Shown here one piece after another: positions 44,488-53,725 of a stretch of DNA of 64,000 nt. Location: contig NZ_JACIEJ010000008.1 in assembly GCF_014196795.1 (NCBI RefSeq), positions 62,001-126,000 on the forward strand. The letters are read 5' to 3'. The notes beneath the pieces were generated by a model that was not told the DNA's origin, searched no databases, and was given only the letters and a program-made list of their open reading frames with translations. The position numbers and the translations under genes are program-made. Origin of the DNA: Sagittula marina. GTDB lineage: Bacteria; Pseudomonadota; Alphaproteobacteria; Rhodobacterales; Rhodobacteraceae. The first letter of the stretch is position 1. Each line of letters starts with the position of its first letter.

Positions 44488-44609
44488 CCCCGGGATCTGA
44501 GGGCCGCGACAAGAGCGGCGTGGGTCTCTTCTGCCGGCGAAAATCCTCTCGCCACTGCCGCTGCGATTTCCTATCTTCGGGCGAATCGAGACGCGGTGGG
44601 AGGTTTTCG

Positions 44610-44942
44610 ATGCGATTGTTGATGGCGGTTTTGGCGGTCACGCTCGGCGTGTCGGGGGCCGTTTGGGCGCAGGACCAGATCGTTCTGCCCGACGACGGCA
44701 TGGATGCGCCGGGGCAGGGGGGGCAGCCGCCGCTCGCTGGCGGGACGGAATTTGTCATGAAACCTGTCACCGTGAAGGACCAGAACCAGCTGCGCGGACG
44801 ATACGGTGCCGCCTGGACAGATGGCGAAGTCAAACAACGCGCCGCCGTCACCTGCGCCGAAGCCGGAATGCGCCTGGTCTATTTCAAACCCGACGCCCCC
44901 GACACCAAGGGGCGCAAGGAATTCGCCGCCGTGTGCCAATAG
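44610..44942 (+). CDS. Small exported protein of unknown function
   Basis: A 110-residue protein with a signal peptide ('MRLLMAVLAVTLGVSGAVWA', cleavage after residue 20). The mature part is short, with a Gly/Pro-rich stretch followed by 'RGRYGAAWTDGEVKQRAAVTCAEAGMRLVYFKPD' and two cysteines that could pair (in 'VTCAEAG' and 'AAVCQ'). I do not recognise a family. GGGAGG lies about 7 bases before the ATG, which supports a real gene. It is probably separate from the preceding operon, 120 bases away. Confidence 0.72.
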   Translation: MRLLMAVLAVTLGVSGAVWAQDQIVLPDDGMDAPGQGGQPPLAGGTEFVMKPVTVKDQNQLRGRYGAAWTDGEVKQRAAVTCAEAGMRLVYFKPDAPDTKGRKEFAAVCQ

Positions 44943-45123
44943 CCCGGCGCGCCTCATGCGGCTGCGCCAAAACCCGTGGGTTACGCGAATCGTCGCGCCT
45001 ATCTGCCGGAGCAGCCCCCGCGCAGGCGCGTCATCAGGTGCCAAACGTTGCGCGTTCTACACACTTTAGTGGCAAACCTATGCAATATCTTTCAAAATCA
45101 GTCATTTCCCCTGTTTTATCCTG

Positions 45124-45152
45124 TTCCCGTATCGGGGCAGGATGCGTATAGT
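45124..45152 (+). promoter_or_regulatory. Candidate promoter of ihfB
   Basis: TATAGT (45147-45152) matches 5 of 6 consensus -10 bases. TTCCCG lies 17 bases upstream as a weak -35. Transcription would start about 45 bases before the ihfB ATG. Confidence 0.4.
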
Positions 45153-45204
45153 TTTGGAATTAACGCGGCTCATATTGCGAAGACGCGACAGGGGGATATG
45201 AAGA

Positions 45205-45486
45205 ATGATCAGATCGGAACTGATCCAGAAGATTGCGGACGAGAACCCGCATCTGTATCAGCGTGACGTAGAGCGGATCGTGAATACGATCTTCGAAGAA
45301 ATCACCACTGCCATGGCCCGGGGCGACCGGGTCGAGCTGCGGGGCTTCGGAGCGTTTTCGGTCAAGAAACGGGATGCACGCACCGGCCGGAACCCTCGCA
45401 CGGGTGAATCGGTTGAGGTCGAAGAGAAACATGTGCCGTTCTTCAAGACCGGGAAGCTCTTGCGGGACCGCCTGAACGGGAATTAA
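45205..45486 (+). CDS. ihfB: Integration host factor subunit beta
   Basis: A 93-residue HU/IHF-family DNA-bending protein; with IhfA it bends DNA sharply at promoters and recombination sites. Seen: '[27 protein letters not shown]' dimer helices and the DNA-binding arm '[34 protein letters not shown]', with the intercalating Pro. GGGGATATG precedes the start. The lapA gene follows 3 bases after the stop, the usual IhfB-LapA pairing. Confidence 0.96.
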   Translation: MIRSELIQKIADENPHLYQRDVERIVNTIFEEITTAMARGDRVELRGFGAFSVKKRDARTGRNPRTGESVEVEEKHVPFFKTGKLLRDRLNGN

Positions 45487-45489
45487 CTC

Positions 45490-45852
45490 ATGCGCTACAT
45501 TCGCTTTGCTGTCTACGCGGTGGTCGCCATCGTGCTGATCGTGATTTCTCTGGCCAATCTCAGCCCGGTGGAACTCAGCACTTTGCCGGACGGTCTGGCA
45601 GCGGTGCCCGGTATGGGGTGGCTGGCGGTATCAGTCCAACTGCCTTTGTTCATTGTGGTTCTGGGCGCGATGCTGGCGGGCTTTGTGCTGGGTGAGCTGT
45701 TCGAATTCCTGCGTGAGCACAAGTATCGCGTCGAGGCCCGCAGCAAGAAGGGCGAAGTTCGCAAGCTGGAGCGTGAGCTGAAGAAAACCCAGGGCGAGCG
45801 TGACAAGGACAAGGACGAGGTCCTCGCGATCCTTGACCAATCCCGCGCCTGA
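45490..45852 (+). CDS. LapA-family (DUF1049) membrane protein
   Basis: A 120-residue protein with two membrane helices (about residues 3-22 and 46-70) and a cytoplasmic coiled-coil tail rich in Lys/Arg/Glu ('[31 protein letters not shown]'). This matches LapA, in E. coli the partner of LapB in lipopolysaccharide assembly control. Transcription with ihfB is common in proteobacteria. No LapB is adjacent here. Confidence 0.85.
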   Translation: MRYIRFAVYAVVAIVLIVISLANLSPVELSTLPDGLAAVPGMGWLAVSVQLPLFIVVLGAMLAGFVLGELFEFLREHKYRVEARSKKGEVRKLERELKKTQGERDKDKDEVLAILDQSRA

Positions 45853-45873
45853 CAGGCAGCAGACCGACACGGC

Positions 45874-45900
45874 AAGGGCGGCTCTTTGAGACGCCCTTTT
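45874..45900 (+). terminator. Intrinsic terminator after lapA
   Basis: AAGGGCG...CGCCCTT with a further inner CTC/GAG pair, followed by TTCCCTTTT. It separates ihfB-lapA from trpF, although trpF begins only 21 bases later, so some read-through or an overlapping promoter is needed. Confidence 0.75.
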
Positions 45901-45920
45901 CCCTTTTGAAGGAGCCACCC

Positions 45921-46580
45921 TTGGCTGACATTCGTGTAAAGATCTGCGGTCTGACCCGGCCGCAGGACGTCGACGCCTTGGTGCAGGCCGGTGCGGCCTA
46001 TGCCGGGTTCAATTTCTTTCCCAAAAGCCCACGGTATGTGACGCCTGTACAGGCGCGCGAACTGGCGCTGGATTGCCCGCCGGGACTGGCCAAGGTCGCG
46101 CTCGTGGTAAACCCCGACGACGCTCTGCTCGATGAGATCACCGCCATTGTGCCGCTTGATTTCATCCAGTTGCACGGTCAGGAAACGCCGGAGCGCGTGG
46201 CCGAAGTGCGCGCCCGCTATGGTCTGCCCGTCATAAAGGCCGTTGGCCTGTCGTCCGAGGATGACCTGCCCAAGATCGACGCCTTTATGGCGGTGGCCGA
46301 TCAGCTTCTGATCGACGCCAAAGCGCCCAAAGGGGCCAAGTTGCCCGGCGGCAACGGGCTGCCCTTTGACTGGCGGTTGATTGCGGGCCGACGTTGGCCC
46401 AAGCCGTGGCTGCTGGCCGGTGGTCTGACCGCCGACAACGTGGCCGAGGCCATCGCCATGACCGGCGCTGTGCAGGTGGATCTGGCCTCTGCCGTCGAAA
46501 GCGCACCGGGGGTCAAGGATCCCGCCAAAATCGCGGCCTTCATCACCGCGGCACAAGCGGACCCCGTGCCACGCTTCTGA
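45921..46580 (+). CDS. trpF: Phosphoribosylanthranilate isomerase
   Basis: A TIM-barrel enzyme of 219 residues for the third step of tryptophan synthesis. Seen: '[12 protein letters not shown]' with the catalytic Cys, '[15 protein letters not shown]', '[17 protein letters not shown]' with the catalytic Asp and the flexible loop, and the phosphate-binding '[14 protein letters not shown]'. The TTG at 45921 is preferred because AAGGAG lies 6 bases upstream; an earlier TTG contains that site. In many relatives trpB follows; here a convergent arsC-like gene ends 8 bases after the stop. Confidence 0.94.
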   Translation: MADIRVKICGLTRPQDVDALVQAGAAYAGFNFFPKSPRYVTPVQARELALDCPPGLAKVALVVNPDDALLDEITAIVPLDFIQLHGQETPERVAEVRARYGLPVIKAVGLSSEDDLPKIDAFMAVADQLLIDAKAPKGAKLPGGNGLPFDWRLIAGRRWPKPWLLAGGLTADNVAEAIAMTGAVQVDLASAVESAPGVKDPAKIAAFITAAQADPVPRF

Positions 46581-46588
46581 CCGACGGC

Positions 46589-46927
46589 TTAGAGCAACTC
46601 CAACACGCGTTCCGGTGGACGCCCGATCACGGCCTTCCGGCCTGCGATCAAAACCGGGCGCTCTATCAGCTTTGGCTCCTGCGCCATGGCGGCGAGAAGG
46701 GTCTCGTCATCGGCGTCTTTGCTCAGCCCCATCTCCTTGAACGCGGCCTCCTTGGGTCGCATCATTTCGATCACCGGGACACCGAGCAGCGCGCGCAGGC
46801 CCCGCAGTTCATCCGCACCGGGGGCGTCCTCCAGATAGCGGCGCACCACGACCTGCGCTCCGCGCGCTTCGAGCAGCGCCAGGGCTTCGCGCGATTTGGA
46901 ACAGCGGGGATTGTGCCACAAGATCAT
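46589..46927 (-). CDS. ArsC-family reductase
   Basis: A 112-residue thioredoxin-fold protein of the glutaredoxin-dependent ArsC family. The active-site region '[20 protein letters not shown]' has the catalytic Cys but reads CSKSR rather than CGTSR of typical arsenate reductases, as in the YfgD subgroup. The C-terminal '[26 protein letters not shown]' is conserved. No arsR or arsB is near, so a housekeeping role is as likely as arsenate reduction. The ATG at 46927 overlaps the pyrD stop (ATGA) and has GGGAG 8 bases upstream; an ATG two codons earlier is less well spaced. Confidence 0.85.
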   Translation of the reverse strand: MILWHNPRCSKSREALALLEARGAQVVVRRYLEDAPGADELRGLRALLGVPVIEMMRPKEAAFKEMGLSKDADDETLLAAMAQEPKLIERPVLIAGRKAVIGRPPERVLELL

Positions 46928-47982
46928 AGCCATTTCTCCCGTCCGGTGCCGACTGCGTCGGCCACGTTGGCAAACCCGTCCCGCGCCAGCAAGCTGTCCA
47001 ATCCGCGCGCGATCTCCGCCCCCAGTGACAGCCCGCCGTAGATCAGCGCCGTGTAAAGCTGCACGGCAGAGGCCCCGGCGCGGATCTTCTCATACGCTTG
47101 TTCGGCAGAGCCGACGCCGCCCACGCCGACCAAGGGCAGCTTGCCCCCGGTCAACTCTGACAAGCGGGCCAGCGTGCGCGTCGACTTCTCGAACAAGGGC
47201 GCGCCCGACAGGCCGCCCATTTCGCCCTTATGCGCGGAGTGCAGCCCGGCGCGGTCGAGCGTCGTATTCGTCGCGATCACCCCGGCCACACCAGAAGACA
47301 GCGCCACCTCGGCCACGTCCCGCAGGCCGTCGGCATCCAGATCCGGCGCGATTTTCAGAAACACCGGGATCGGTTTGGCCAGCCCATCCCGCGCCTCCAT
47401 CACGCCTGCGAGCAGCGCCGACAGCGCCTCCTTGCCCTGCAGGTCTCGCAGCTTTTCGGTGTTGGGCGACGACACGTTCACCGTGGCGAAATCCAGATGC
47501 GCACCGCAGCGTGTGAGCACCTTGGCGAAATCTGCGGCGCGGTCCTCGCTGTCCTTGTTTGCGCCAAGGTTCAACCCCAGCACCATGCCAGCCGGCCGCG
47601 TGGCGAGACGGGCGGCGGCGGCTTCCATCCCTTCGTTGTTAAAGCCAAAACGGTTGATCACGGCGCGGTCTTCCGTCAGGCGAAACAGCCGCGGCTTGGG
47701 GTTGCCGGGTTGCGGGCGCGGCGTGATTGCGCCCACCTCGACAAAGCCAAACCCGGCGCGCGCCAAGGGCGAGAGCGCTTCGGCGTTCTTGTCAAATCCC
47801 GCCGCCAGACCCACCGGGTTCGCCAGCGCCATCCCTGCCACAGTGCAGCGCAGCCTGTCCGATGTGACCTCCCCGGCCAAAGGCGCGAGGCCAGAGGTCA
47901 GCGCCTTCAGCGCCATCCCATGCGCCGCTTCCGGGTCCATCCGGTGCAGGGCCGCCAGCCCCAGTTTCTCGATCGCCTTCAT
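46924..47982 (-). CDS. pyrD: Dihydroorotate dehydrogenase (quinone)
   Basis: A class 2, membrane-associated dihydroorotate dehydrogenase (352 residues), the fourth step of pyrimidine synthesis, passing electrons to ubiquinone. Seen: the N-terminal amphipathic helix region, '[34 protein letters not shown]', '[18 protein letters not shown]' with the catalytic Ser typical of class 2, '[10 protein letters not shown]' and '[35 protein letters not shown]'. Both ends overlap neighbours by ATGA. Confidence 0.95.
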   Translation of the reverse strand: MKAIEKLGLAALHRMDPEAAHGMALKALTSGLAPLAGEVTSDRLRCTVAGMALANPVGLAAGFDKNAEALSPLARAGFGFVEVGAITPRPQPGNPKPRLFRLTEDRAVINRFGFNNEGMEAAAARLATRPAGMVLGLNLGANKDSEDRAADFAKVLTRCGAHLDFATVNVSSPNTEKLRDLQGKEALSALLAGVMEARDGLAKPIPVFLKIAPDLDADGLRDVAEVALSSGVAGVIATNTTLDRAGLHSAHKGEMGGLSGAPLFEKSTRTLARLSELTGGKLPLVGVGGVGSAEQAYEKIRAGASAVQLYTALIYGGLSLGAEIARGLDSLLARDGFANVADAVGTGREKWL

Positions 47983-48404
47983 CCGAAGATCTCTCCTGCC
48001 TCAGAGGGGGCGGTGCGGATCAGTCTCGAATCGGCCACAGCCGCCTGCCGATGCACCACGGCCTTTGCATACTCCGCGTCCTTGACCATCGCCAGGAACG
48101 CATGCGCCGACGGATAGCGTGCGATGAACATATGGTCCCAGACCTCGTCCGAAGGCCCGATCAGCGTGCCGCGAAAAGTGCCCCGCCACAGGATCGACCC
48201 GCCGACGCGCGCCAGAACCGGGCCGCTCTCTGCGCCGTAGCGCGCATAGGCCTCTGCCCCGCTCATGGTCTGCCCGAACAGCGCGTGCCCGTCCGGGTAG
48301 CTGGCCACCTCACGCAGCCGCACGAGGTTCAGCATCTCGCAAGGCTCATCGCGATCCAGACCTTTGAACAGGTCGAACTGCGCGCGCGTCGGGTCGATGT
48401 TCAC
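47979..48404 (-). CDS. DUF1330-like protein
   Basis: A 141-residue dimeric ferredoxin-like alpha/beta barrel candidate. '[17 protein letters not shown]', '[17 protein letters not shown]' and '[38 protein letters not shown]' match DUF1330-type proteins, whose role is unknown. The start is the GTG at 48404, which overlaps the DUF952 stop as GTGA. The same frame is open further upstream but that part overlaps DUF952 coding sequence. Its stop overlaps pyrD. Confidence 0.78.
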   Translation of the reverse strand: MNIDPTRAQFDLFKGLDRDEPCEMLNLVRLREVASYPDGHALFGQTMSGAEAYARYGAESGPVLARVGGSILWRGTFRGTLIGPSDEVWDHMFIARYPSAHAFLAMVKDAEYAKAVVHRQAAVADSRLIRTAPSEAGEIFG

Positions 48405-48739
48405 GCGAAGCCATCCGGGAAGCGATGCGCGCCGTCTACCAGCGGCAAGGGCTGGCACCATTCGATGTGCTCCAGCTTCAGCGGGCCGTAGTAATGCGGA
48501 AACAGCGCGCCGCCACGCGATTCCTCCCACTTCAGGGCGTCTTCCATCCGCTTCACCTCCAGCGCGGCAAGGAAGAGACCGTCCTCACCGGCGAAATGCT
48601 TGGCGGCGGTTTCGCGCGCTTGTTCGGTGGTGGAGAAATGGATGTAGCCATCAGCCACGTCGATGGGGGCGCCTTGGGTTTCGCCCGCCTCGCGCAGGGC
48701 GACCCATTCGTCGGTCCGGAGAATCTTGTAAATCTGCAT
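48401..48739 (-). CDS. DUF952-domain protein
   Basis: A 112-residue protein beginning 'MQIYKILRTDEWVALREAG'. The conserved 'DVADGYIHFSTTEQARETAAKHF' and 'FPHYYGPL' segments are those of the DUF952 family (function unknown, related to ADP-ribosyltransferase-like folds by structural work). It starts the overlapping unit DUF952-DUF1330-pyrD-arsC. The ATG has no good SD; it is chosen because the family begins here. Confidence 0.82.
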   Translation of the reverse strand: MQIYKILRTDEWVALREAGETQGAPIDVADGYIHFSTTEQARETAAKHFAGEDGLFLAALEVKRMEDALKWEESRGGALFPHYYGPLKLEHIEWCQPLPLVDGAHRFPDGFA

Positions 48740-48941
48740 AGGGGAGGGGATGCCGCGAAGCGCAGCGTGGGTCAAGGCAGGAGCCGTCGCGGGGTCCATG
48801 GGGCCACTGGGCGTCGCGGTGATTTCGGGCAGCCCGTCATGCGGCAGTCACTTGCCGTAGCGATACCCCTGATCGGCCTTTGACTCTTTGAGAAAACGGG
48901 GGTCTCCTACCCGCATAAGAACATCGACGGAGAGGTTTTTC

Positions 48942-50504
48942 ATGTTCCGCACAATGACCAGCGCCGCAGCGCTTGCCCTGATCGCAGGGTCAGCCAGCGC
49001 CGACTATTCCCTGACCATCCTGCACACCAACGATTTCCACGCCCGGTTCGAGCCTATCTCGAAATACGATTCCGGTTGCTCGGCAGAGGACAACACCGCC
49101 GGCGAATGCTTTGGTGGCTCGGCCCGCCTGCAAACCGCGATCACCGACGCCAAGGCGCGCAGCGACAACCACATCCTTGTGGATGGCGGCGACCAGTTTC
49201 AGGGGACGCTGTTTTACACCTATTACAAGGGCAAGCTCGCCGCTGAAATGATGAACCAGATGGGCTACGACGCGATGACCGTGGGCAACCACGAATTCGA
49301 CGATGGCCCAGAGGTGCTGCGCGGATTCGTCGATGCGCTCGACTTCCCGATCCTGATGTCCAACGCGGATGTCTCGGGAGAGCCGCTTTTGGCTGACACC
49401 CTGATGAAATCCACCGTGATCGAACGTGGCGGTGAAAAGCTTGGCCTGATCGGCCTGACGCCACAGGACACGGATGAGCTGTCCAGCCCCGGCGCCAACA
49501 TCATCTTCACCGATCCGTCAGAGGCCGTTCAGGCCGAAGTCGACAAGCTGACCGAGGAAGGCGTCAACAAGATCATCGTCCTGTCCCACTCGGGCTACGG
49601 CGTGGACCAGAAGGTCGCTGAAAACACCACCGGCGTCGACGTCATCGTGGGCGGCCACACGAACACGCTTCTGGGCGACATGGAGGGGGCAGAAGGCGCA
49701 TACCCGACCATGGTTGGCGACACGGCCATCGTGTCGGCCTATGCCTACGGCAAGTTCTTGGGTGAGCTGAACGTGACCTTCGACGACGAGGGCAACGTCA
49801 CCGAGGCCTCCGGCGCGCCGATCATCATGGACGCGGCCGTGACCGAGGACGAGGCCACCAAATCCCGCATCGCCGAGGCCGCCGTGCCTCTCGATGAGAT
49901 CCGCAACAAGGTCATCGCAGAAACATCCGAGGCGATCGACGGCTCTCGCGATGTCTGCCGCGCCGGCGAATGCCAGATGGGCAATCTCGTGACCGACGCC
50001 ATGCTGGCACGGGTCAAGGATCAGGGCATCGACCTTGCGATCAATAATGGCGGTGGTTTGCGCGCCTCCATCGACGGGGGCGAGGTCACCATGGGCGAAG
50101 TGCTCACCGTGCTGCCGTTTCAGAACACGCTGTCCACCTTCCAGGTGACCGGCGCCACCATCAAGGAAGCGCTCGAAAACGGTGTCAGCCAGATGGAAGA
50201 CGGCGGCGGTCGCTTCCCGCAGGTCTCCGGCATGTCCTTCACCGTCGATCCCTCGGCAGAGGTGGGCAGCCGCGTGTCCGAGGTCATGGTCGGTGACGCC
50301 CCGCTGGACGAAGGCAAAGTCTACGGCGTTGTATCCAACAACTACGTGCGCAACGGCGGGGATGGCTACGCGATGTTCCGTGACGCCGAAAACGCCTATG
50401 ACTTCGGCCCCGATCTCGCCGATGTGACGGCGGAATTTCTGGCAGAGGTGGGTCCCTACACGCCCTACACCGATGGCCGCATCAAGGTCATGGGCACCGA
50501 ATAA
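48942..50504 (+). CDS. Periplasmic 5'-nucleotidase (UshA family)
   Basis: 520 residues with a signal peptide ('MTSAAALALIAGSASA', cleavage near residue 20). The metallophosphoesterase domain has 'TILHTNDFHARFEP', 'VDGGDQFQGTLF', 'TVGNHEFDDGPEV' and 'DVIVGGHTNTLL'. The C-terminal substrate-binding domain has 'NNGGGLRASIDGGEVTMGEVLTVLPFQNTL'. Such enzymes dephosphorylate nucleotides or UDP-sugars outside the cytoplasm to scavenge phosphate and nucleosides. GGAGAGG lies about 6 bases before the ATG. No Pho-box was recognised. Confidence 0.92.
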   Translation: MFRTMTSAAALALIAGSASADYSLTILHTNDFHARFEPISKYDSGCSAEDNTAGECFGGSARLQTAITDAKARSDNHILVDGGDQFQGTLFYTYYKGKLAAEMMNQMGYDAMTVGNHEFDDGPEVLRGFVDALDFPILMSNADVSGEPLLADTLMKSTVIERGGEKLGLIGLTPQDTDELSSPGANIIFTDPSEAVQAEVDKLTEEGVNKIIVLSHSGYGVDQKVAENTTGVDVIVGGHTNTLLGDMEGAEGAYPTMVGDTAIVSAYAYGKFLGELNVTFDDEGNVTEASGAPIIMDAAVTEDEATKSRIAEAAVPLDEIRNKVIAETSEAIDGSRDVCRAGECQMGNLVTDAMLARVKDQGIDLAINNGGGLRASIDGGEVTMGEVLTVLPFQNTLSTFQVTGATIKEALENGVSQMEDGGGRFPQVSGMSFTVDPSAEVGSRVSEVMVGDAPLDEGKVYGVVSNNYVRNGGDGYAMFRDAENAYDFGPDLADVTAEFLAEVGPYTPYTDGRIKVMGTE

Positions 50505-50534
50505 GCCGCGCCGCATAAGGCGATCATGATTACG

Positions 50535-50564
50535 GGCCCTTCCCCATCCGGGGGAGGGCCTTTT
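50535..50564 (+). terminator. Terminator of the 5'-nucleotidase gene
   Basis: GGCCCTTCCCC pairs with GGGGAGGGCC (one bulged base), followed by TTTT, 30 bases after the stop. Confidence 0.88.
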
Positions 50565-50901
50565 CAGTCCTGCCAAGGGGAAAAAGCAAATGATCCCGGC
50601 ATTTTGCGGCTTCTTCGCTTCAACAATACTGCCGCTGGGGCGGGGCAAAGGCCGCTTCTGACGTCCGGACCACCGCGCGCGTAAACCGTTTGTGACCTTT
50701 TGTCACCGCGACGCGTGAACTACCGATCGGAAGCACGCTGCAAGCTGGCCTGTTCGTGCGTGACCGACGGGTAAACCGGGCACAGAAAGCGCCGCCAAAC
50801 AGCGGATGCAAGAAAAAGCTGGTCCAGAAACTGCAACGCGCGATGGGATCATCCCACCGCGCGTTGATTCAAGTCTTGTATGGGGCAGCCCGGTTGGACA
50901 G
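50565..50901. other. Convergent intergenic region with long palindrome
   Basis: No gene is seen. The notable feature is the near-perfect palindrome at 50834-50866 downstream of the ABC exporter gene. It joins CAACGCGCG to its complement through TGGGAT/ATCCCA, with one A-C mismatch. It is probably the 3' end of the minus-strand exporter mRNA. Confidence 0.5.
50834..50866 (-). terminator. 33-base hairpin after the ABC exporter gene
   Basis: Nine pairs, one mismatch, then six pairs around a single-base centre, giving a very long stem; on the minus strand only CAGTTTC follows. It lies 36 bases beyond the stop codon. Confidence 0.5.
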
Positions 50902-52698
50902 TCAGGCGGCGTTGGCGCCATCGGTGAACTGCAACCGCGCCAAGCGCGCATAGAGGCCGCCCTCAGCCACCAGCGCGTCATGGGTGCCCTGCGCCACGAT
51001 GCGCCCGCCTTCCATGACCACGATCCGGTCGGCCTTCTTCACCGTTGCCAATCGATGCGCCACGATAATGGTTGTGCGCCCCTCCGCCAGACGGTCCACC
51101 GCGTGCTGCACAAGCCGTTCGCTTTCGGCATCCAATGCGCTGGTCGCTTCGTCCAGCAGCAGCACCGGCGCATCCCGAAGGATCGCACGCGCTATCGCCA
51201 CACGCTGCTTTTGGCCCCCGGACAGCATCACGCCGCGCTCGCCCAGCCAGGTATCGTAGCCCTCTGGCAGGGTGGTCAAAAACTCATGCGCAGCCGCTGC
51301 ATGTGCCGCCGCTTCGACCTCGTCATCCGTCGCATCGGGGCGGCCAAAACGGATATTGTCGCGGGCCGAGGCGGCAAAGATCACCGGGTCTTGCGACACC
51401 AATGCCAAGTGCTGGCGGAAGCCTTCCCGCGCCATATCCGTCAGCGCCACGCCGTCCAGCGTGATGCGTCCCGACCGCGGATCGTAGAACCGTTGCAGCA
51501 GTTGTATGATGGTGGTCTTGCCTGCCCCCGAGGGACCGACCAGCGCCACGGTCTCTCCGGCGCGAATGTCCAGCGTCACGCCGTCCAAGGCCGACACGCC
51601 GGGGCGCGAAGGATAGGAGAAGTGTACGTCGTCGAACGATATGTCACCGCGCACCGGGGCGGTCAGGACCTTGGGCTGCGCCGGGTCCTGAACGATGTCT
51701 TCGGCCTGCAACAGCTCTACCAGACGCTCCGTCGCGCCGGCGGCCCGTTGCAGTTCCGAGAATGTCTCGGACAGCGCGCCGACGGCCCCGGCGACCATCA
51801 CGGAGTAGATCACGAACTGGATCAGCGCCCCGGCGGTCATGTCACCCGCGCGCACGTCCCATGCCCCAATCCAAAGCACGCCGACAATGCCGGTAAAGAC
51901 GAGGAAGATCACGATCATGGTCAGCGCCGCACGGGTCCAGATGCGTTTGCGCGCGGCGACGAAACTTTTCTCCGTCACTTCGGCAAAGGCCGAGCGCGAC
52001 AGCGTTTCGTGAGAATAGGCCTGCACTGTCTGCACGCTGCTCAGCGCCTCGGATGCGTTGCCCGAAGATGCGGCAATCCAATCCTGGTTTTCGCGGCTCA
52101 GCACGCGCATCCGCCGCCCCAGCACAAGGATCGGCACGATCACCAGCGGCACGATCAGCAGCACCATCCCGGTCAGCTTCGCCGAGGTGAAGAGCATCAA
52201 GACCAAGCCCCCGGAAAACAACAGGATATTCCGCAATGCGATAGATATGGAGGAGCCTATAACCGACAGGATCAGGGTGGTGTCCGTGGTGATCCGCGAC
52301 AGCACTTCGCCGGTCATGATCTTCTCGTAAAACGCCGGCGACAGGCCGATCACGCGGTCGAAAACGGCCTTGCGAATGTCGGCCACGACCCGCTCGCCCA
52401 GCCGGGTCACCAGTGCGTAGCGCAGCGCCGTGCCGATCGCCAGCACGCCCGCAATCGCCAGCGCCGCGCCAAAGTAGCGGTCCAGCATCGCGCCATCGCT
52501 GCCGTTGAAATTGTCCACCACGCGGCGCACCGCCAGCGGCAGCACAAGCGAGGTGCAGGCTGTCAGCACCAGCGCGGTGATTGCGGCGAACATCAGCCCC
52601 TTGTAGGGCCGCACAAAAGGCCACAGGGCGCGCAATGCGCCGACGTTTTTTGACTTTTCACGCTCTTCGCCAGCGGCTTTTGCCGGTTTGCGGGCCAT
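50902..52698 (-). CDS. MsbA-like ABC exporter (fused TM and ATPase)
   Basis: A 598-residue half-transporter: six membrane helices (about residues 30-310), then an ATPase domain with Walker A 'GPSGAGKTTI', signature 'MLSGGQKQRVAIARAIL', Walker B 'VLLLDEATSALDAES' and the switch His in 'IIVAHRLATV'. This is the ABCB/MsbA type, exporting lipids or hydrophobic compounds as a homodimer; the cargo is unknown. A Lys/Glu-rich cytoplasmic N-terminus precedes the first helix. AGGAGA lies 5 bases before the ATG. Confidence 0.92.
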   Translation of the reverse strand: MARKPAKAAGEEREKSKNVGALRALWPFVRPYKGLMFAAITALVLTACTSLVLPLAVRRVVDNFNGSDGAMLDRYFGAALAIAGVLAIGTALRYALVTRLGERVVADIRKAVFDRVIGLSPAFYEKIMTGEVLSRITTDTTLILSVIGSSISIALRNILLFSGGLVLMLFTSAKLTGMVLLIVPLVIVPILVLGRRMRVLSRENQDWIAASSGNASEALSSVQTVQAYSHETLSRSAFAEVTEKSFVAARKRIWTRAALTMIVIFLVFTGIVGVLWIGAWDVRAGDMTAGALIQFVIYSVMVAGAVGALSETFSELQRAAGATERLVELLQAEDIVQDPAQPKVLTAPVRGDISFDDVHFSYPSRPGVSALDGVTLDIRAGETVALVGPSGAGKTTIIQLLQRFYDPRSGRITLDGVALTDMAREGFRQHLALVSQDPVIFAASARDNIRFGRPDATDDEVEAAAHAAAAHEFLTTLPEGYDTWLGERGVMLSGGQKQRVAIARAILRDAPVLLLDEATSALDAESERLVQHAVDRLAEGRTTIIVAHRLATVKKADRIVVMEGGRIVAQGTHDALVAEGGLYARLARLQFTDGANAA

Positions 52699-52810
52699 GT
52701 CTTCTCCTGTGGTCTGACGCACAGGCGGTTGTGGAACGCCGCGACCGTGGGGTCAAGTATTCATAGGTCGCGAGGCGTCCTTAGCCGGTCTGTCAGAAAG
52801 GGGAGGGTAT

Positions 52811-52884
52811 TGGAGCGGGTACACGGGATCGAACCGAGATAGCCTGCTTGGAAGGCAGGTGCTTTACCATTAAGCTATACCCGC
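52811..52884 (-). tRNA. tRNA-Gly (anticodon TCC)
   Basis: On the minus strand the 7-bp acceptor GCGGGTA/TACCCGC, D arm, anticodon stem CCTGC/GCAGG with loop CTTCCAA, and T arm with GGTTCGATCC fold into a normal cloverleaf. The 3' CCA is encoded (52811-52813) and the discriminator base is T. The TCC anticodon reads GGA/GGG. Confidence 0.97.
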
Positions 52885-52960
52885 TCGGGGCAGTGCCGTA
52901 TCTATGCCAGCAAACGCCCCCGGTCAAGCCGTTCTGCGGCAGTTTTCGCAAGGGGGCGTC

Positions 52961-53725
52961 GTGGCGCGGATTCTCATTTTGTCGAGCGTTGTGGCCTGCG
53001 GTCATGTGGGCCTGTCCGCAGGGCAGCCTGTGCTGCAACGGCTTGGCCACAGCGTGACGGGCCTGCCCACCATCATGCTGTCGAACCATCCCGGCTTTGC
53101 CCATGCGGCGGGCGACCGTGTTCCGGTGGAGCGTCTGCGCGCCATGGTCGACGCTTTGGCGGACAATGGGTGGCTTGGCGTCCATGACGCGGTGCAGACG
53201 GGCTATCTGCCAAGCCCCGCGCATGTGGGTTTTGCCTGCGAGATGATCGACCGGATGCGGGCCTTGCGCCCCGGTCTGCGTGTCATCGTTGATCCTGTCC
53301 TGGGTGACGATCCCGGCGGGCTGTACGTGTCGCAGGACACGGCCATGACGATGCGCGAATCCTTGGTGCCGCGCGCCGACATCGTGACGCCGAACCGGTT
53401 CGAAGCGGAGTGGCTGGGGCATGTGCTGCCCCAGACCGCGCGCGTGGTAGAGACCTCAGCGCGGGCTGGCGCGCGTTTCGGCGCGCTGGACAGGTCCGCC
53501 GACGGGGCCACGTTCTACCCGGTGGCCAAACAGGCAAACGTGCCGCAGGGCACCGGCGACGTGCTGGCCGCCCTGATCGCGGCGGATGTGCCGCTGGGGC
53601 AGGCGCTCGGGTACTTGCAATCGCTGATTGCCGCCAGTCTTGGTGCGCCGCATCTGGCCATCGCCGAAGCGAACGACATATGGACGCGGGCAACCGCCCT
53701 GAAAGGAGAGCCACATGGCCTTTGA
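52961..53725 (+). CDS. Pyridoxal kinase-like protein (PfkB fold)
   Basis: 254 residues, resembling PdxY/PdxK, which phosphorylate pyridoxal in the vitamin B6 salvage pathway. Seen: 'VVACGHVGLSAGQPVLQRLGH' (N-terminal substrate region, in E. coli PdxY 'SHVVYGHAGN'), 'IVDPVLGD', 'DIVTPNRFEAEWL' and the ATP/anion-hole motif 'GTGDVLAALIAA' with the catalytic Asp. The GTG at 52961 has AAGGGGG about 5 bases upstream. Its 3' end overlaps the next gene by 11 bases, so the two are coupled. Confidence 0.87.
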   Translation: MARILILSSVVACGHVGLSAGQPVLQRLGHSVTGLPTIMLSNHPGFAHAAGDRVPVERLRAMVDALADNGWLGVHDAVQTGYLPSPAHVGFACEMIDRMRALRPGLRVIVDPVLGDDPGGLYVSQDTAMTMRESLVPRADIVTPNRFEAEWLGHVLPQTARVVETSARAGARFGALDRSADGATFYPVAKQANVPQGTGDVLAALIAADVPLGQALGYLQSLIAASLGAPHLAIAEANDIWTRATALKGEPHGL

